DNA of 64,000 bases from Desulforamulus aeronauticus DSM 10349. GTDB lineage: Bacteria; Bacillota; Desulfotomaculia; Desulfotomaculales; Desulfotomaculaceae. The translations under genes and the position numbers were made by a program. Positions 54,508 to 62,318 of this stretch are shown here, one piece after another; within the stretch, counting starts at the first letter, position 1, and each line of letters starts with the position of its first letter. The notes beneath the pieces were generated by a model. The model ran no database searches and was not told the DNA's origin. It saw only the letters and a list, made by a program, of their open reading frames with translations. The DNA is taken from NCBI RefSeq assembly GCF_900142375.1, contig NZ_FRAR01000015.1, positions 1 through 64,000 on the forward strand, in the 5' to 3' direction.

Positions 54508-55806
54508 ATGATTTGGAATGAACAGTACGAAACCATGAACCGGGAGAAACTGCATCAGTTACAGTCCTCTCGGTTGCGGCAGACCGTAGAAAATGTTTAT
54601 CAAAATGTTCCCTTTTATCGGGATCTTTTTGAGGAACATGGAATCAGGTCACAAGATATCCAGGGGGTAGAGGATATTACAAAACTCCCCTTTACTACCA
54701 AGATTGGGCTGCGAGATAACTACCCCTTTAATATGTTTGCGGTGCCCATGAAAAAGGTGGTACGCTTACATGCCTCCTCTGGTACCACTGGGAAACCCAC
54801 GGTGGTGGGTTATACCCGCCAGGATATTGAAACCTGGTCTGAGTTAGTGGCGCGGATGATTACCGCTGTCGGTGTTACCGATGAGGATATAGCACAGATA
54901 TGCTTTGGTTATGGCTTGTTTACCGGAGCATTAGGTTTACACTACGGTCTGGAAAAAGTAGGTGCCACCGTGGTACCTTCTTCCACAGGTAATACAGAAA
55001 AGCAAATTATGTTAATGCAGGATTTTGGCACTACCACGTTAATCGCGACCCCCACCTATGCCTTGCACATTGCTGAAGTGGCCAGTGGTATGGGGATAGA
55101 CCCCAAATCTTTGGGTCTTAAGATTGGCCTCTTTGGTTCCGAGGTTTGGACCGAAAGCATGCGGGACGAGCTTGAGCGGGTTTGGGGTCTCTTTGCCACA
55201 GACAATTACGGCCTGAGCGAAATTATTGGACCTGGAGTGGCCGGGGAGTGTCGAGAAAGAAATGGTATGCATATCTCAGAGGATCATTTCCTGGTGGAGG
55301 TAATCAATCCTGAAACAGGCCAATCGGTGCCCGACGGGGAAGAGGGGGAACTGGTTATTACCAGCCTGACCAAAGAAGCTTTACCCATCATTCGTTATCG
55401 GACGAGGGATATTACCATCAAAACTACCGAGGCTTGCGCCTGTGGCCGAACAACCGCCCGCATCTGCAAGGTCAGCGGCCGAACCGATGATATGCTCATT
55501 GTCAGCGGAGTCAATGTGTTCCCTTCCCAGATAGAAGATGTTCTGTTGAAAATCAATGGGGTGGCACCCCATTACCAGATCATTGTTACCAAAAAAGGTT
55601 ACCTGGATGCTTTGGAAATACAAGTAGAGATGACCGACGAAGCCTTCACTGGCAACTGGAAGGATTTAGAAAATCTAGAGAGAACTGTCCGAGCCCGTCT
55701 ACTGGCCGTACTTTCCATCAATCCCAAAGTGAAACTGCTGGAACCACGTTCTTTAGAACGGACGGCAGGGAAGGCCAAGCGAGTTGTGGATTTGAGGAAT
55801 AAATAG
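54508..55806 (+). CDS. paaK: Phenylacetate-CoA ligase
   Basis: 432 residues. AMP-forming ligase: [17 protein letters not shown] (P-loop like), [34 protein letters not shown] and the C-terminal [20 protein letters not shown]. It activates phenylacetate or another arylacetate to the CoA ester using ATP. In anaerobes with iorAB next door it can also run in the ATP-yielding direction from arylacetyl-CoA, as in archaeal amino-acid fermenters. AAAAAGGTGG precedes the ATG. Confidence 0.93.
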   Translation: MIWNEQYETMNREKLHQLQSSRLRQTVENVYQNVPFYRDLFEEHGIRSQDIQGVEDITKLPFTTKIGLRDNYPFNMFAVPMKKVVRLHASSGTTGKPTVVGYTRQDIETWSELVARMITAVGVTDEDIAQICFGYGLFTGALGLHYGLEKVGATVVPSSTGNTEKQIMLMQDFGTTTLIATPTYALHIAEVASGMGIDPKSLGLKIGLFGSEVWTESMRDELERVWGLFATDNYGLSEIIGPGVAGECRERNGMHISEDHFLVEVINPETGQSVPDGEEGELVITSLTKEALPIIRYRTRDITIKTTEACACGRTTARICKVSGRTDDMLIVSGVNVFPSQIEDVLLKINGVAPHYQIIVTKKGYLDALEIQVEMTDEAFTGNWKDLENLERTVRARLLAVLSINPKVKLLEPRSLERTAGKAKRVVDLRNK

Positions 55807-55945
55807 GCCCTTGGCTATCAGTCCTCAGCTTTTTTAGACTTTCAGGACAGAAAGTATAATATAATGCCGTAGGGTATGGTGTTATCACAGTTATTATCAG
55901 GATAGCAAACTCATCACTAACTAACTAAACTGGAGGATGAGCATC

Positions 55946-57727
55946 ATGAAAGAACTTCTCTCCGGCAATGCCGCCATTGCCCGAGGTGCCTTTGAGGCAG
56001 GAATTACCGTAGCTGCTGGTTACCCGGGAACTCCCAGTACTGAAATTCTAGAAAACTTTGCGAAGTACCCCGATATCTATGCTCAGTGGTCACCTAATGA
56101 AAAGGTGGCTCTGGAAGTAGGTGCCGGTGCTTCCATAGCTGGCGCCAGGGTGTTGGTTACCATGAAACACGTAGGTGTCAATGTGGCAGCGGATCCGTTG
56201 TTTACACTGTCCTATACCGGGGTAAATGGTGGCCTTATTTTAATATCCGCCGATGACCCAGGCATGCATAGCTCGCAAAATGAGCAGGACAACCGTTTCT
56301 ATGCCCTAATGAACAAAATCCCCTGCCTGGAGCCCTCGGATAGCCAGGAAGCTAAGGATATGGTCGCCCAGGGGTTAGAAATCAGCGAACAGTTTGATAC
56401 CCCGGTGATGCTGCGGCTCACCACCAGAGTGTCTCACTCCCAGAGCTTTGTAGAGATAGAAGAGCCAGGCCCCAAAAATATCCGCCCCTATACCAAAGAT
56501 CCGCTTAAATATGTAATGGTTCCTGCTTATGGCCGTTTGCGCCGGATCTTTTTAGAGGAGCGAACAGCCCAATTAAAAGCATACAGTGAAAATTGTCCGC
56601 TAAACTTTATTGAGTGGGGTGACCGCAACGTTGGTGTAATCACCAGCGGTATTAGCTACCACTACATCAAAGAAGCACTACCCAATGCTTCCGTCTTAAA
56701 ATTGGGCTTTACCCATCCTCTACCAGAGAATTTGATTAAAGAATTTGCCGCCGGAGTTGAGCGGCTAGTTGTTGTAGAAGAATTGGAACCCTTTCTAGAG
56801 CTACAAATTAAAGCTCTGGGCTTAACAGTCCATGGGAAAGATTTGCTGCCCTCCTACGGGGAATTAAGTGCTTCTATCATTGCTCGCAGCCTTGCCCCAC
56901 TGGGTGGTATTGCGGTGGCAGAGGAGTATTTGGCCCAGCCAGAGGTGATTGCAGCATCCGAAACACCGTTACCCGGTCGGCCACCGGTTATGTGCGCTGG
57001 CTGTCCACACCGTGGCGTTTTCTATACCCTGCAGAAAAATAAACTGGTTGTCAGCGGTGATATTGGCTGTTACACCTTGGGCAGCATGAGTCCCTTAAAC
57101 GCCATGGATACTTGTATTTGCATGGGGGCCAGCATTGGTGCCGCCTTGGGCATGGAAAAAGCCAATCCGGATATGGCCCGCCGCACCGTAGCGGTAATTG
57201 GCGATAGTACCTTTTTGCACTCCGGTGTTACTGGTCTCATCGATGTTGTCTATAATGGGGGGACATCTACCGTCCTCATCCTGGATAACAGAACTACCGC
57301 CATGACCGGCCATCAGGAAAACCCTGCTACCGGCAGCACCCTGATGGGTAAACCTGCACCGGAGGTAGATCTAGAGGCTCTGGTCCGGGCTATTGGCGTC
57401 AAACGGGTGCGGACAGTAGACCCCTTAAATTTAAAAGAATTGGATCAGGCTGTTAAAGAAGAAACAGCCGCAATGGAACCGTCCGTAATTGTTGTGAGAC
57501 GACCCTGCGCCCTGTTAAAGAAAGCAATTACCTCAGAGCCTGCAGAAGTTAATAAAGAAATCTGCATCAATTGTGGTATCTGCCTGAAACTGGGTTGCCC
57601 GGCAATTTCACGTCAAGAGGATAAAGCCCCTCCCCATGTTACGGCCATTCAATGCAATGGTTGTGGTCTGTGCCTGCAGGTTTGTCCAAAGGGTGCCCTT
57701 GTAAAGCGGGGTGAAGAAAATGCGTAA
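55946..57727 (+). CDS. iorA: Indolepyruvate ferredoxin oxidoreductase, alpha subunit
   Basis: 593 residues; ATG 55946 is 9 bases after GGAGG, whereas the in-frame ATG at 55937 abuts it. N-terminal pyrimidine-binding part (GNAAIARGAFEAGITVAAGY then PGTPSTEI), central TPP-binding part with MCAGCPHRGVFY, GDIGCYTLG and GDSTFLHSGVTGLIDVVYN, and two C-terminal 4Fe-4S motifs (CINCGICLKLGCP, CNGCGLCLQVCP). With IorB it oxidises arylpyruvates, from Trp, Phe and Tyr, to arylacetyl-CoA and reduces ferredoxin. Overlaps iorB by 8 bases. Confidence 0.95.
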   Translation: MKELLSGNAAIARGAFEAGITVAAGYPGTPSTEILENFAKYPDIYAQWSPNEKVALEVGAGASIAGARVLVTMKHVGVNVAADPLFTLSYTGVNGGLILISADDPGMHSSQNEQDNRFYALMNKIPCLEPSDSQEAKDMVAQGLEISEQFDTPVMLRLTTRVSHSQSFVEIEEPGPKNIRPYTKDPLKYVMVPAYGRLRRIFLEERTAQLKAYSENCPLNFIEWGDRNVGVITSGISYHYIKEALPNASVLKLGFTHPLPENLIKEFAAGVERLVVVEELEPFLELQIKALGLTVHGKDLLPSYGELSASIIARSLAPLGGIAVAEEYLAQPEVIAASETPLPGRPPVMCAGCPHRGVFYTLQKNKLVVSGDIGCYTLGSMSPLNAMDTCICMGASIGAALGMEKANPDMARRTVAVIGDSTFLHSGVTGLIDVVYNGGTSTVLILDNRTTAMTGHQENPATGSTLMGKPAPEVDLEALVRAIGVKRVRTVDPLNLKELDQAVKEETAAMEPSVIVVRRPCALLKKAITSEPAEVNKEICINCGICLKLGCPAISRQEDKAPPHVTAIQCNGCGLCLQVCPKGALVKRGEENA

Positions 57728-58295
57728 ATCCTTAAATATCTTATTAGTTGGCGTGGGGGGGCAAGGTACGATCTTAGCTACCCGCGTCTTAGCCAAAGCT
57801 GCTCAGGAGGCAGGCTACGACATCAAAGTATCTGAAATCAAAGGCATGGCCCAGCGTGGCGGCAGTGTCGTAACGCAAGTGCGTTTGGGCGAAAAAGTGT
57901 ACTCCCCGCTCATTGCCGAAGGATCTGCCGATGTTATTTTAGCCTTTGAAAAAATGGAAGCACTGCGTTGGTTGCCTTACCTAAAACAGGATGGTCACAT
58001 CATTATTAACGACCAAGCCATTGCACCGGTACCTGTCTTAACGGGTGCCGCTGTATACCCCGAAGATTGCCTTGAGCGTGTAAAACAATTGGCCTGCCAT
58101 ACCATGGTAGTGGATGCTTTGAACATTGCTGTGGATTGCGGCAATCCCAAGGCTGCTAACGTTGTCCTGATGGGCATGTTAGCGAAGCGCCTACCCATCA
58201 CCAAAGAAACCTGGCTTAAAGCGTTAAAAGCTCGTGTCCCGGAAAGATTTATCGACGTCAATCTAAAAGCCTTTGAACAAGGATTTAATTTATAG
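57720..58295 (+). CDS. iorB: Indolepyruvate ferredoxin oxidoreductase, beta subunit
   Basis: 191 residues from ATG 57720, 7 bases after GGGGTGA. The gamma-domain of 2-oxoacid oxidoreductases: LLVGVGGQGTILATRVLAKA, SEIKGMAQRGGSVVTQVRLG and AEGSADVILAFEKMEALRWL. It completes the IorAB enzyme. The reduced ferredoxin it yields could enter energy metabolism upstream of sulfite reduction. dsrAB follows after a 500-base regulatory gap. Confidence 0.95.
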   Translation: MRKSLNILLVGVGGQGTILATRVLAKAAQEAGYDIKVSEIKGMAQRGGSVVTQVRLGEKVYSPLIAEGSADVILAFEKMEALRWLPYLKQDGHIIINDQAIAPVPVLTGAAVYPEDCLERVKQLACHTMVVDALNIAVDCGNPKAANVVLMGMLAKRLPITKETWLKALKARVPERFIDVNLKAFEQGFNL

Positions 58296-58325
58296 AAATA
58301 GTCTTTAAAAATCATACCGGTAGTC

Positions 58326-58362
58326 ACTATTAGCCATCGGCTCAAAAGCTGATGGCTAATAG
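58326..58362. repeat. CCATCGGC-type inverted repeat after iorB
   Basis: ACTATTAGCCATCGGCT pairs with AGCTGATGGCTAATAGT (one mismatch) around a short loop, without T-run. It belongs to the same family as the repeats at 62090-62220. Confidence 0.65.
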
Positions 58363-58463
58363 TCGATAGTTCGACACAAAGTTACCTTCCAGAAAAACCT
58401 ACGAGACAAGCTTAGCAGCATGTGCTATAATGTAAATCGCAACGAGGAATTGTGACTAATCCA

Positions 58464-58490
58464 TTGACAAACAGGAAATAAAATTTACAC
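58464..58490 (+). promoter_or_regulatory. Possible upstream dsrAB promoter
   Basis: TTGACA (58464-58469) followed after 16 bases by TACACT at 58486-58491. It is a second candidate start about 75 bases before the main one. Confidence 0.35.
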
Positions 58491-58519
58491 TATTCAGATT
58501 TTGTGCAAAACTCAGCGAT

Positions 58520-58592
58520 ATGTATACGGAATATCTGTTGACAGACCAATAGGACAGGTGTTAATATTTCTGTGGAGTATACTTGTATACGG
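58520..58592 (+). promoter_or_regulatory. Main dsrAB promoter with GTATAC boxes
   Basis: TTGACA (58538-58543), 18 bases, TAATAT (58562-58567). The box ATGTATACGGAATA (58520-58533) lies 4 bases before the -35, identical to the box before the TyrR-like gene. Just past the expected start, GTATAC (58577-58582) and TTGTATACGG (58583-58592) repeat its core, so a regulator could bracket the promoter. Confidence 0.6.
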
Positions 58593-58751
58593 TTGCTCTG
58601 GATTGTGCATTTTTAGACAACTTATTGCCTGCTTTTCCAGGGTAAGGACAAGTTTGTCTTTTTTTGTCTAACTTGAATCAAGCGTTAGATACTAAGTAAC
58701 TATCTAACGAACGATTTGGTTAATGGAAAAGAGGCTGTGCCATTTATGGCG

Positions 58752-58776
58752 GGATAGAAAAAAACTATCCTTTTTT
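58752..58776 (+). terminator. Terminator-like hairpin in the dsrAB leader
   Basis: GGATAG (58752-58757) pairs with CTATCC (58765-58770) around an A7 loop, followed by TTTTTT (58771-58776), 14 bases before the dsrA ribosome site GGAGGTGA. A weaker GACAA/TTGTC hairpin with a T-run lies at 58644-58665. Either could attenuate the transcript. Confidence 0.6.
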
Positions 58777-58802
58777 CTCACAAAAAAACGGAGGTGAACT
58801 TA

Positions 58803-60005
58803 ATGACCGAAGCCAAGAAGACTCCTCTCTTGGACGAACTCGAAAAAGGCCCCTGGCCCAGTTTCGTAACAGAAATGAAGAGAGCCGCTGCCGCAAACCT
58901 TTCCGCCCAAGACTTGCTTGGTCAGCTTGAGCTTTCTTATGAAGACAAGAAAGCCCACTGGAAGCACGGTGGTCTGGTAGGTGTTATGGGTTACGGTGGT
59001 GGTGTAATCGGTCGCTATTCAGACGTACCCGAGCAATTCCCCAACGTAGAACATTTCCACACTGTACGTATTAACCAGCCTTCCGGTTGGTATTACAACA
59101 CCAAGGCTCTGCGTCAGGTTTGTGATGTTTGGGAAAAGTATGGTTCTGGTCTGACCAACCTGCACGGTTCTACCGGTGACTTGGTTCTGCTGGGTACCAA
59201 AACCGAACACATTCAAACCATCTTTAATGAAGTTTCTAACTTCGAAGAGCATCCCATGGATTTAGGCGGTTCCGGTTCCAACTTGCGTACCCCCAGCTGC
59301 TGCGCTGGCCCCGCTCGTTGCGAATTCGCTATGATTGATACCTTGGATCTCTGCCATGATTTAACCAACGAGTTCCAAGATTACCTGCACCGTCCTATGT
59401 GGCCCTATAAATCCAAAATCAAGATTTCTGGTTGCCCCAACGACTGCGTAGCTTCTATTGCTCGTTCTGACTTCTCCATCCAGGGTACCTGGAGAGACGA
59501 TATCAAGATCGACCAAGAAGCTGTTAAAGCTTACGTTGCAGACGGCTTAGATATCGAAGGTTTGGTTGTTTCCAAGTGCCCCACCAAGTGCATGAGCTTT
59601 GATGGCAACGAACTGACCATCGACAACGCTAACTGCACCCGTTGCATGCACTGCATCAACAAAATGTGCAAAGCCCTGCGTCCTGGCGATGATCGTGGTG
59701 CTACCATCTTAGTTGGTGGTAAAGCTCCCATTCTGCAAGGTGCTATGATGGGTTGGGTAATCGTACCCTTCATGAAACTAGAATCCGGCTCCGGCTACGA
59801 AGAACTCAAAGAGTTCTTAGAAGCTTGCTGGGAGTGGTGGGATGAAAACGGCAAAACCCGTGAGCGTATTGGTGAACTAATCCTGCGTCTGGGTATGCGT
59901 AACTTCTTACGCGGTATTGGCCGTGAACCCATTCCTCAAATGGTAGTTGCACCACGTGCAAACCCCTTCTTCTTCTGGTGGCCTGAAGAAGTTATCCAAG
60001 ATTAA
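58803..60005 (+). CDS. dsrA: Dissimilatory sulfite reductase, alpha subunit
   Basis: 400 residues. ATG at 58803 is 5 bases after GGAGGTGA; an in-frame codon at 58794 lies inside that site. Siroheme/4Fe-4S ligands are in [11 protein letters not shown] (Cys-x5-Cys) and [10 protein letters not shown] (Cys-x3-Cys); a ferredoxin-like insertion carries CPTKC and [12 protein letters not shown]. With DsrB it reduces sulfite, and the sulfur leaves on DsrC. Located in the cytoplasm. Codon use is strongly biased, as expected for a highly expressed gene. Confidence 0.98.
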   Translation: MTEAKKTPLLDELEKGPWPSFVTEMKRAAAANLSAQDLLGQLELSYEDKKAHWKHGGLVGVMGYGGGVIGRYSDVPEQFPNVEHFHTVRINQPSGWYYNTKALRQVCDVWEKYGSGLTNLHGSTGDLVLLGTKTEHIQTIFNEVSNFEEHPMDLGGSGSNLRTPSCCAGPARCEFAMIDTLDLCHDLTNEFQDYLHRPMWPYKSKIKISGCPNDCVASIARSDFSIQGTWRDDIKIDQEAVKAYVADGLDIEGLVVSKCPTKCMSFDGNELTIDNANCTRCMHCINKMCKALRPGDDRGATILVGGKAPILQGAMMGWVIVPFMKLESGSGYEELKEFLEACWEWWDENGKTRERIGELILRLGMRNFLRGIGREPIPQMVVAPRANPFFFWWPEEVIQD

Positions 60006-60065
60006 TTAGAAAAATGTGCGGGATTATACTGCATAAAATAATCAAACGGGGAGAGGTGAACCATT

Positions 60066-61130
60066 TTGGCACAAGCAAGAACCGATATCGGACCGCCGCT
60101 CTATAAAGAAATGTTGCCGCCCGTTATCCTAGAAAACTATGGAAAATGGCGTTATCACGAAATTGTTAAGCCCGGCGTTCTGGTACACGTGTCCGAATCC
60201 GGAGCCAAGCTGTACACTGTACGTGCTGGTTCTCCGCGTCTAATCAGTATCTTTTTCATTCGCGACATCTGCGATCTAGCTGACAAATATTGCGATGGCT
60301 ACCTGAGATTTACCAGCCGTCACAACGTGGAATTCTTGCTTTCCGACGAAAGCAAGGTTGATCCTTTAATTGAAGACCTGAAAGCTATGGGCGTTCCCGT
60401 TGGTGGTACTGGTAACTCCATTACCAACATCGTTCACACCCAAGGCTGGGTACACTGCCATACCCCGGCTACCGATGCTTCCGGTATCGTTAAAGCCGTT
60501 ATGGATGAGTTGTTCGAGTACTTCACCAGCATGAAGCTGCCTGCCAAGATGAGAATTGCTTTGGCTTGCTGCCTGAACATGTGCGGTGCTGTACACTGCT
60601 CCGACATCGCTATCCTGGGTATTCACAGAACCGTACCCAAGATTGACCATGAAAACCTGCACAAACTGTGCGAAATTCCTACTTTGACTGCTAGCTGCCC
60701 CACTGCAGCTATCCGTCCCAACCCCAAGTTGAAGTCTGTGGATATTAAAGCTGAGCGTTGCATGTACTGCGGTAACTGCTACACCATGTGCCCGTCCGTA
60801 CAAATCATCGACGCTAAGAACGACGCAGTTTCTATCTGGGTTGGTGGAAAGATTTCCAACAGCCGTATCGGTCCCAGATTCTCCCGTTTGGCCATTCCTT
60901 TCATTCCCAACAACCCTCCCCGCTGGCCGGAAGTTGTTGAGTCTGTTAAGAAACTGGTTGAACTGTGGGCTGCCAATGCACAACCTGGCGAGCGTATGTC
61001 TGAGTGGATTGAGCGCATCAGTTGGGAGAAGTTCTTCGAACTGTCTGGTTTGGAATTTACCGACAAGCACATCGACGACTTCACCTTGGCTCAAACTACC
61101 TTCAGGAGCACCACTCAGTTCAAGTGGTAA
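60066..61130 (+). CDS. dsrB: Dissimilatory sulfite reductase, beta subunit
   Basis: 354 residues from a TTG with GAGAGGTGA upstream. Conserved [16 protein letters not shown] and [10 protein letters not shown] hold cluster ligands, and [12 protein letters not shown] is the ferredoxin domain. It carries the catalytically active sirohaem (or siroamide) in the alpha2beta2 enzyme. It lies 60 bases after dsrA in the same operon. A 242-residue antisense frame (60366-61094) is an artefact of codon bias. Confidence 0.98.
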   Translation: MAQARTDIGPPLYKEMLPPVILENYGKWRYHEIVKPGVLVHVSESGAKLYTVRAGSPRLISIFFIRDICDLADKYCDGYLRFTSRHNVEFLLSDESKVDPLIEDLKAMGVPVGGTGNSITNIVHTQGWVHCHTPATDASGIVKAVMDELFEYFTSMKLPAKMRIALACCLNMCGAVHCSDIAILGIHRTVPKIDHENLHKLCEIPTLTASCPTAAIRPNPKLKSVDIKAERCMYCGNCYTMCPSVQIIDAKNDAVSIWVGGKISNSRIGPRFSRLAIPFIPNNPPRWPEVVESVKKLVELWAANAQPGERMSEWIERISWEKFFELSGLEFTDKHIDDFTLAQTTFRSTTQFKW

Positions 61131-61168
61131 GTATATAGCTGCTTGACTCTGAGTATAATATTGTAGGA

Positions 61169-61190
61169 GCCGCCGCCGTAAGGCGGCGGC
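61169..61190 (+). other. GC-rich GNRA-loop hairpin between dsrB and dsrD
   Basis: GCCGCCGCC (61169-61177) and GGCGGCGGC (61182-61190) enclose GTAA, a GNRA tetraloop. No T-run follows. It is likely to block exonucleases or set the ratio of dsrAB to dsrD mRNA. Confidence 0.65.
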
Positions 61191-61241
61191 ATCTCATCAT
61201 TTTACCACCCGTAAGGATGGTAGGAAACGGTGGTGTAATTA

Positions 61242-61460
61242 ATGGAAGAGTTAAAAGCCCAAATTCTGGCCTTCCTGGAAGGTGTAAGCAAAGAGAAGCC
61301 ACGTGTAATGGCTGAAAAACTCGGCGCTAAGAAAAAGGATGTAGACAAGGCTTGCTCCGACTTGGCTAAAGAAGGTAAGATCGAGTACCTGTACATCGGC
61401 ACCTCCTTCGTTACCCTAGCCGGTAGAGACCACACCCCTGGCGTAGCTCACGAAGAATAA
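61242..61460 (+). CDS. dsrD: DsrD, activator of sulfite reductase
   Basis: 72 residues with a winged-helix fold (EELKAQILAFLEGV, EKPRVMAEKLGAKKKDVDKA, KIEYLYIGTSFVTLAG). Long thought DNA-binding; later work describes it as an allosteric activator of DsrAB. Found only in reductive-type dsr operons, it confirms that sulfite is reduced and not that sulfur is oxidised. The ATG has only a weak GGTGGT site. Confidence 0.95.
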   Translation: MEELKAQILAFLEGVSKEKPRVMAEKLGAKKKDVDKACSDLAKEGKIEYLYIGTSFVTLAGRDHTPGVAHEE

Positions 61461-61481
61461 TATTATACTTAACCGAAACAC

Positions 61482-61514
61482 CCAAAAAGAGCGGACACTG
61501 TCCGCTCTTTTTGG
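61482..61514 (+). terminator. Terminator of the dsrABD operon
   Basis: CCAAAAAGAGCGGACA and its exact reverse complement flank a single base, ending in TTTTT. Confidence 0.85.
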
Positions 61515-61590
61515 TGTGACTCAAGGGGACGGTTCCCTTGAGTCACACCAAAAACACAAAAGGGTGACTCAGGAGAACCGTCCCCTTGAG
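61513..61590. repeat. REP-like inverted repeat, GGGGACGGTT type, copy 2
   Basis: TGACTCAAGGGGACGGTTCC and a facing copy with GAGAACCGTCCCCTTGAG at about 61573-61590. The GGGGACGGTT core is shared with the element at 38302-38395, the outer words differ (GACTCA here, ACACAA there). Confidence 0.75.
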
Positions 61591-61654
61591 CCTTTTGAGC
61601 CTTGAGCTTTTACATTTGCATAAAAGGTTACACTAAGGAGAAGGAGGTGCGTTG

Positions 61655-62077
61655 ATGGGGAAAGAAGTGTTGGTTACAATAAAAGCTACTAGAAGGGATC
61701 TCGGGGATGAAAACGAGATTATTGAGTTAATTTCCCAGGGTATCTTTTATCGTAAAAAAGATTGTTATTATATTTTATATAAAGAAACAGAATTGTCGGG
61801 GTTGGCCGATGCTTCTACTACCCTTAAGGTAGAAGGTAACACCGTCACCCTTATCCGTAACGGTAGCATCAATATGAGACAAGTCTTTGAGCAAGGGCAA
61901 ACCCACCGATCCCTCTACCAAAATACCTTAGGTTGCATGGAAATGGTAGTTAGACCTTGGAACGTAGAGGTTGACTTGACAGACTTTGGGGGAAGTATTA
62001 AGCTAGAATATGAATTAGAATTGGACGGAGCGGCGGTGGGTGTTAACAGTCTTGAAATTGCTGTTAAAGAAGTTTAG
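61655..62077 (+). CDS. ywiB: DUF1934 (YwiB-like) beta-barrel protein
   Basis: 140 residues; ATG at 61655 follows GGAGGTG. Pattern of DUF1934: VLVTIKATRRDLGDENEIIE, YYILYKETELSGL, TTLKVEGNTVTLIRNG and a C-terminal LEYELELDGAAVGVNSLEI. A lipocalin-like eight-stranded barrel in relatives. It usually lies just ahead of argS, as here; function unknown. Confidence 0.88.
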   Translation: MGKEVLVTIKATRRDLGDENEIIELISQGIFYRKKDCYYILYKETELSGLADASTTLKVEGNTVTLIRNGSINMRQVFEQGQTHRSLYQNTLGCMEMVVRPWNVEVDLTDFGGSIKLEYELELDGAAVGVNSLEIAVKEV

Positions 62078-62089
62078 TCCGAACCGTCG

Positions 62090-62226
62090 GCCATCGGCTC
62101 TTAGCCATCGGCCTGTTTTGTAGTAGCCTAAGGTATACCTATAAAAGAAGACCATACGTTTATCCCTAGTCTTCTTTTATAGGTAAATCACGGGGTGAGG
62201 CAATAAAAGGCCGATGGCTGATGGCT
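62090..62226. repeat. Nested inverted repeat between ywiB and argS
   Basis: Outer arms: GCCATCGGCTCTTAGCCATC-type words (about 62090-62113) face AGGCCGATGGCTGATGGCTG (about 62208-62226). Inside, ACCTATAAAAGAAGAC (62137-62152) and its exact reverse complement (62169-62184) form a second stem with a 16-base loop. The whole could fold as one long structured arm. Confidence 0.7.
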
Positions 62227-62318
62227 GATAGCAAGGTATGAAAGCTAAATCTCCGACTATTCACTAGCCCTAAGCAAAGAACCTATCCCCCGAAGAAAGA
62301 ACAGAAGGAGGTCCCCCC

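Noticed and set aside
60366-61094. 242-codon open frame on the minus strand inside dsrB
   Set aside because: It is antisense to a certain gene, has no ribosome site or family resemblance, and long antisense frames are expected opposite genes with strong codon bias.
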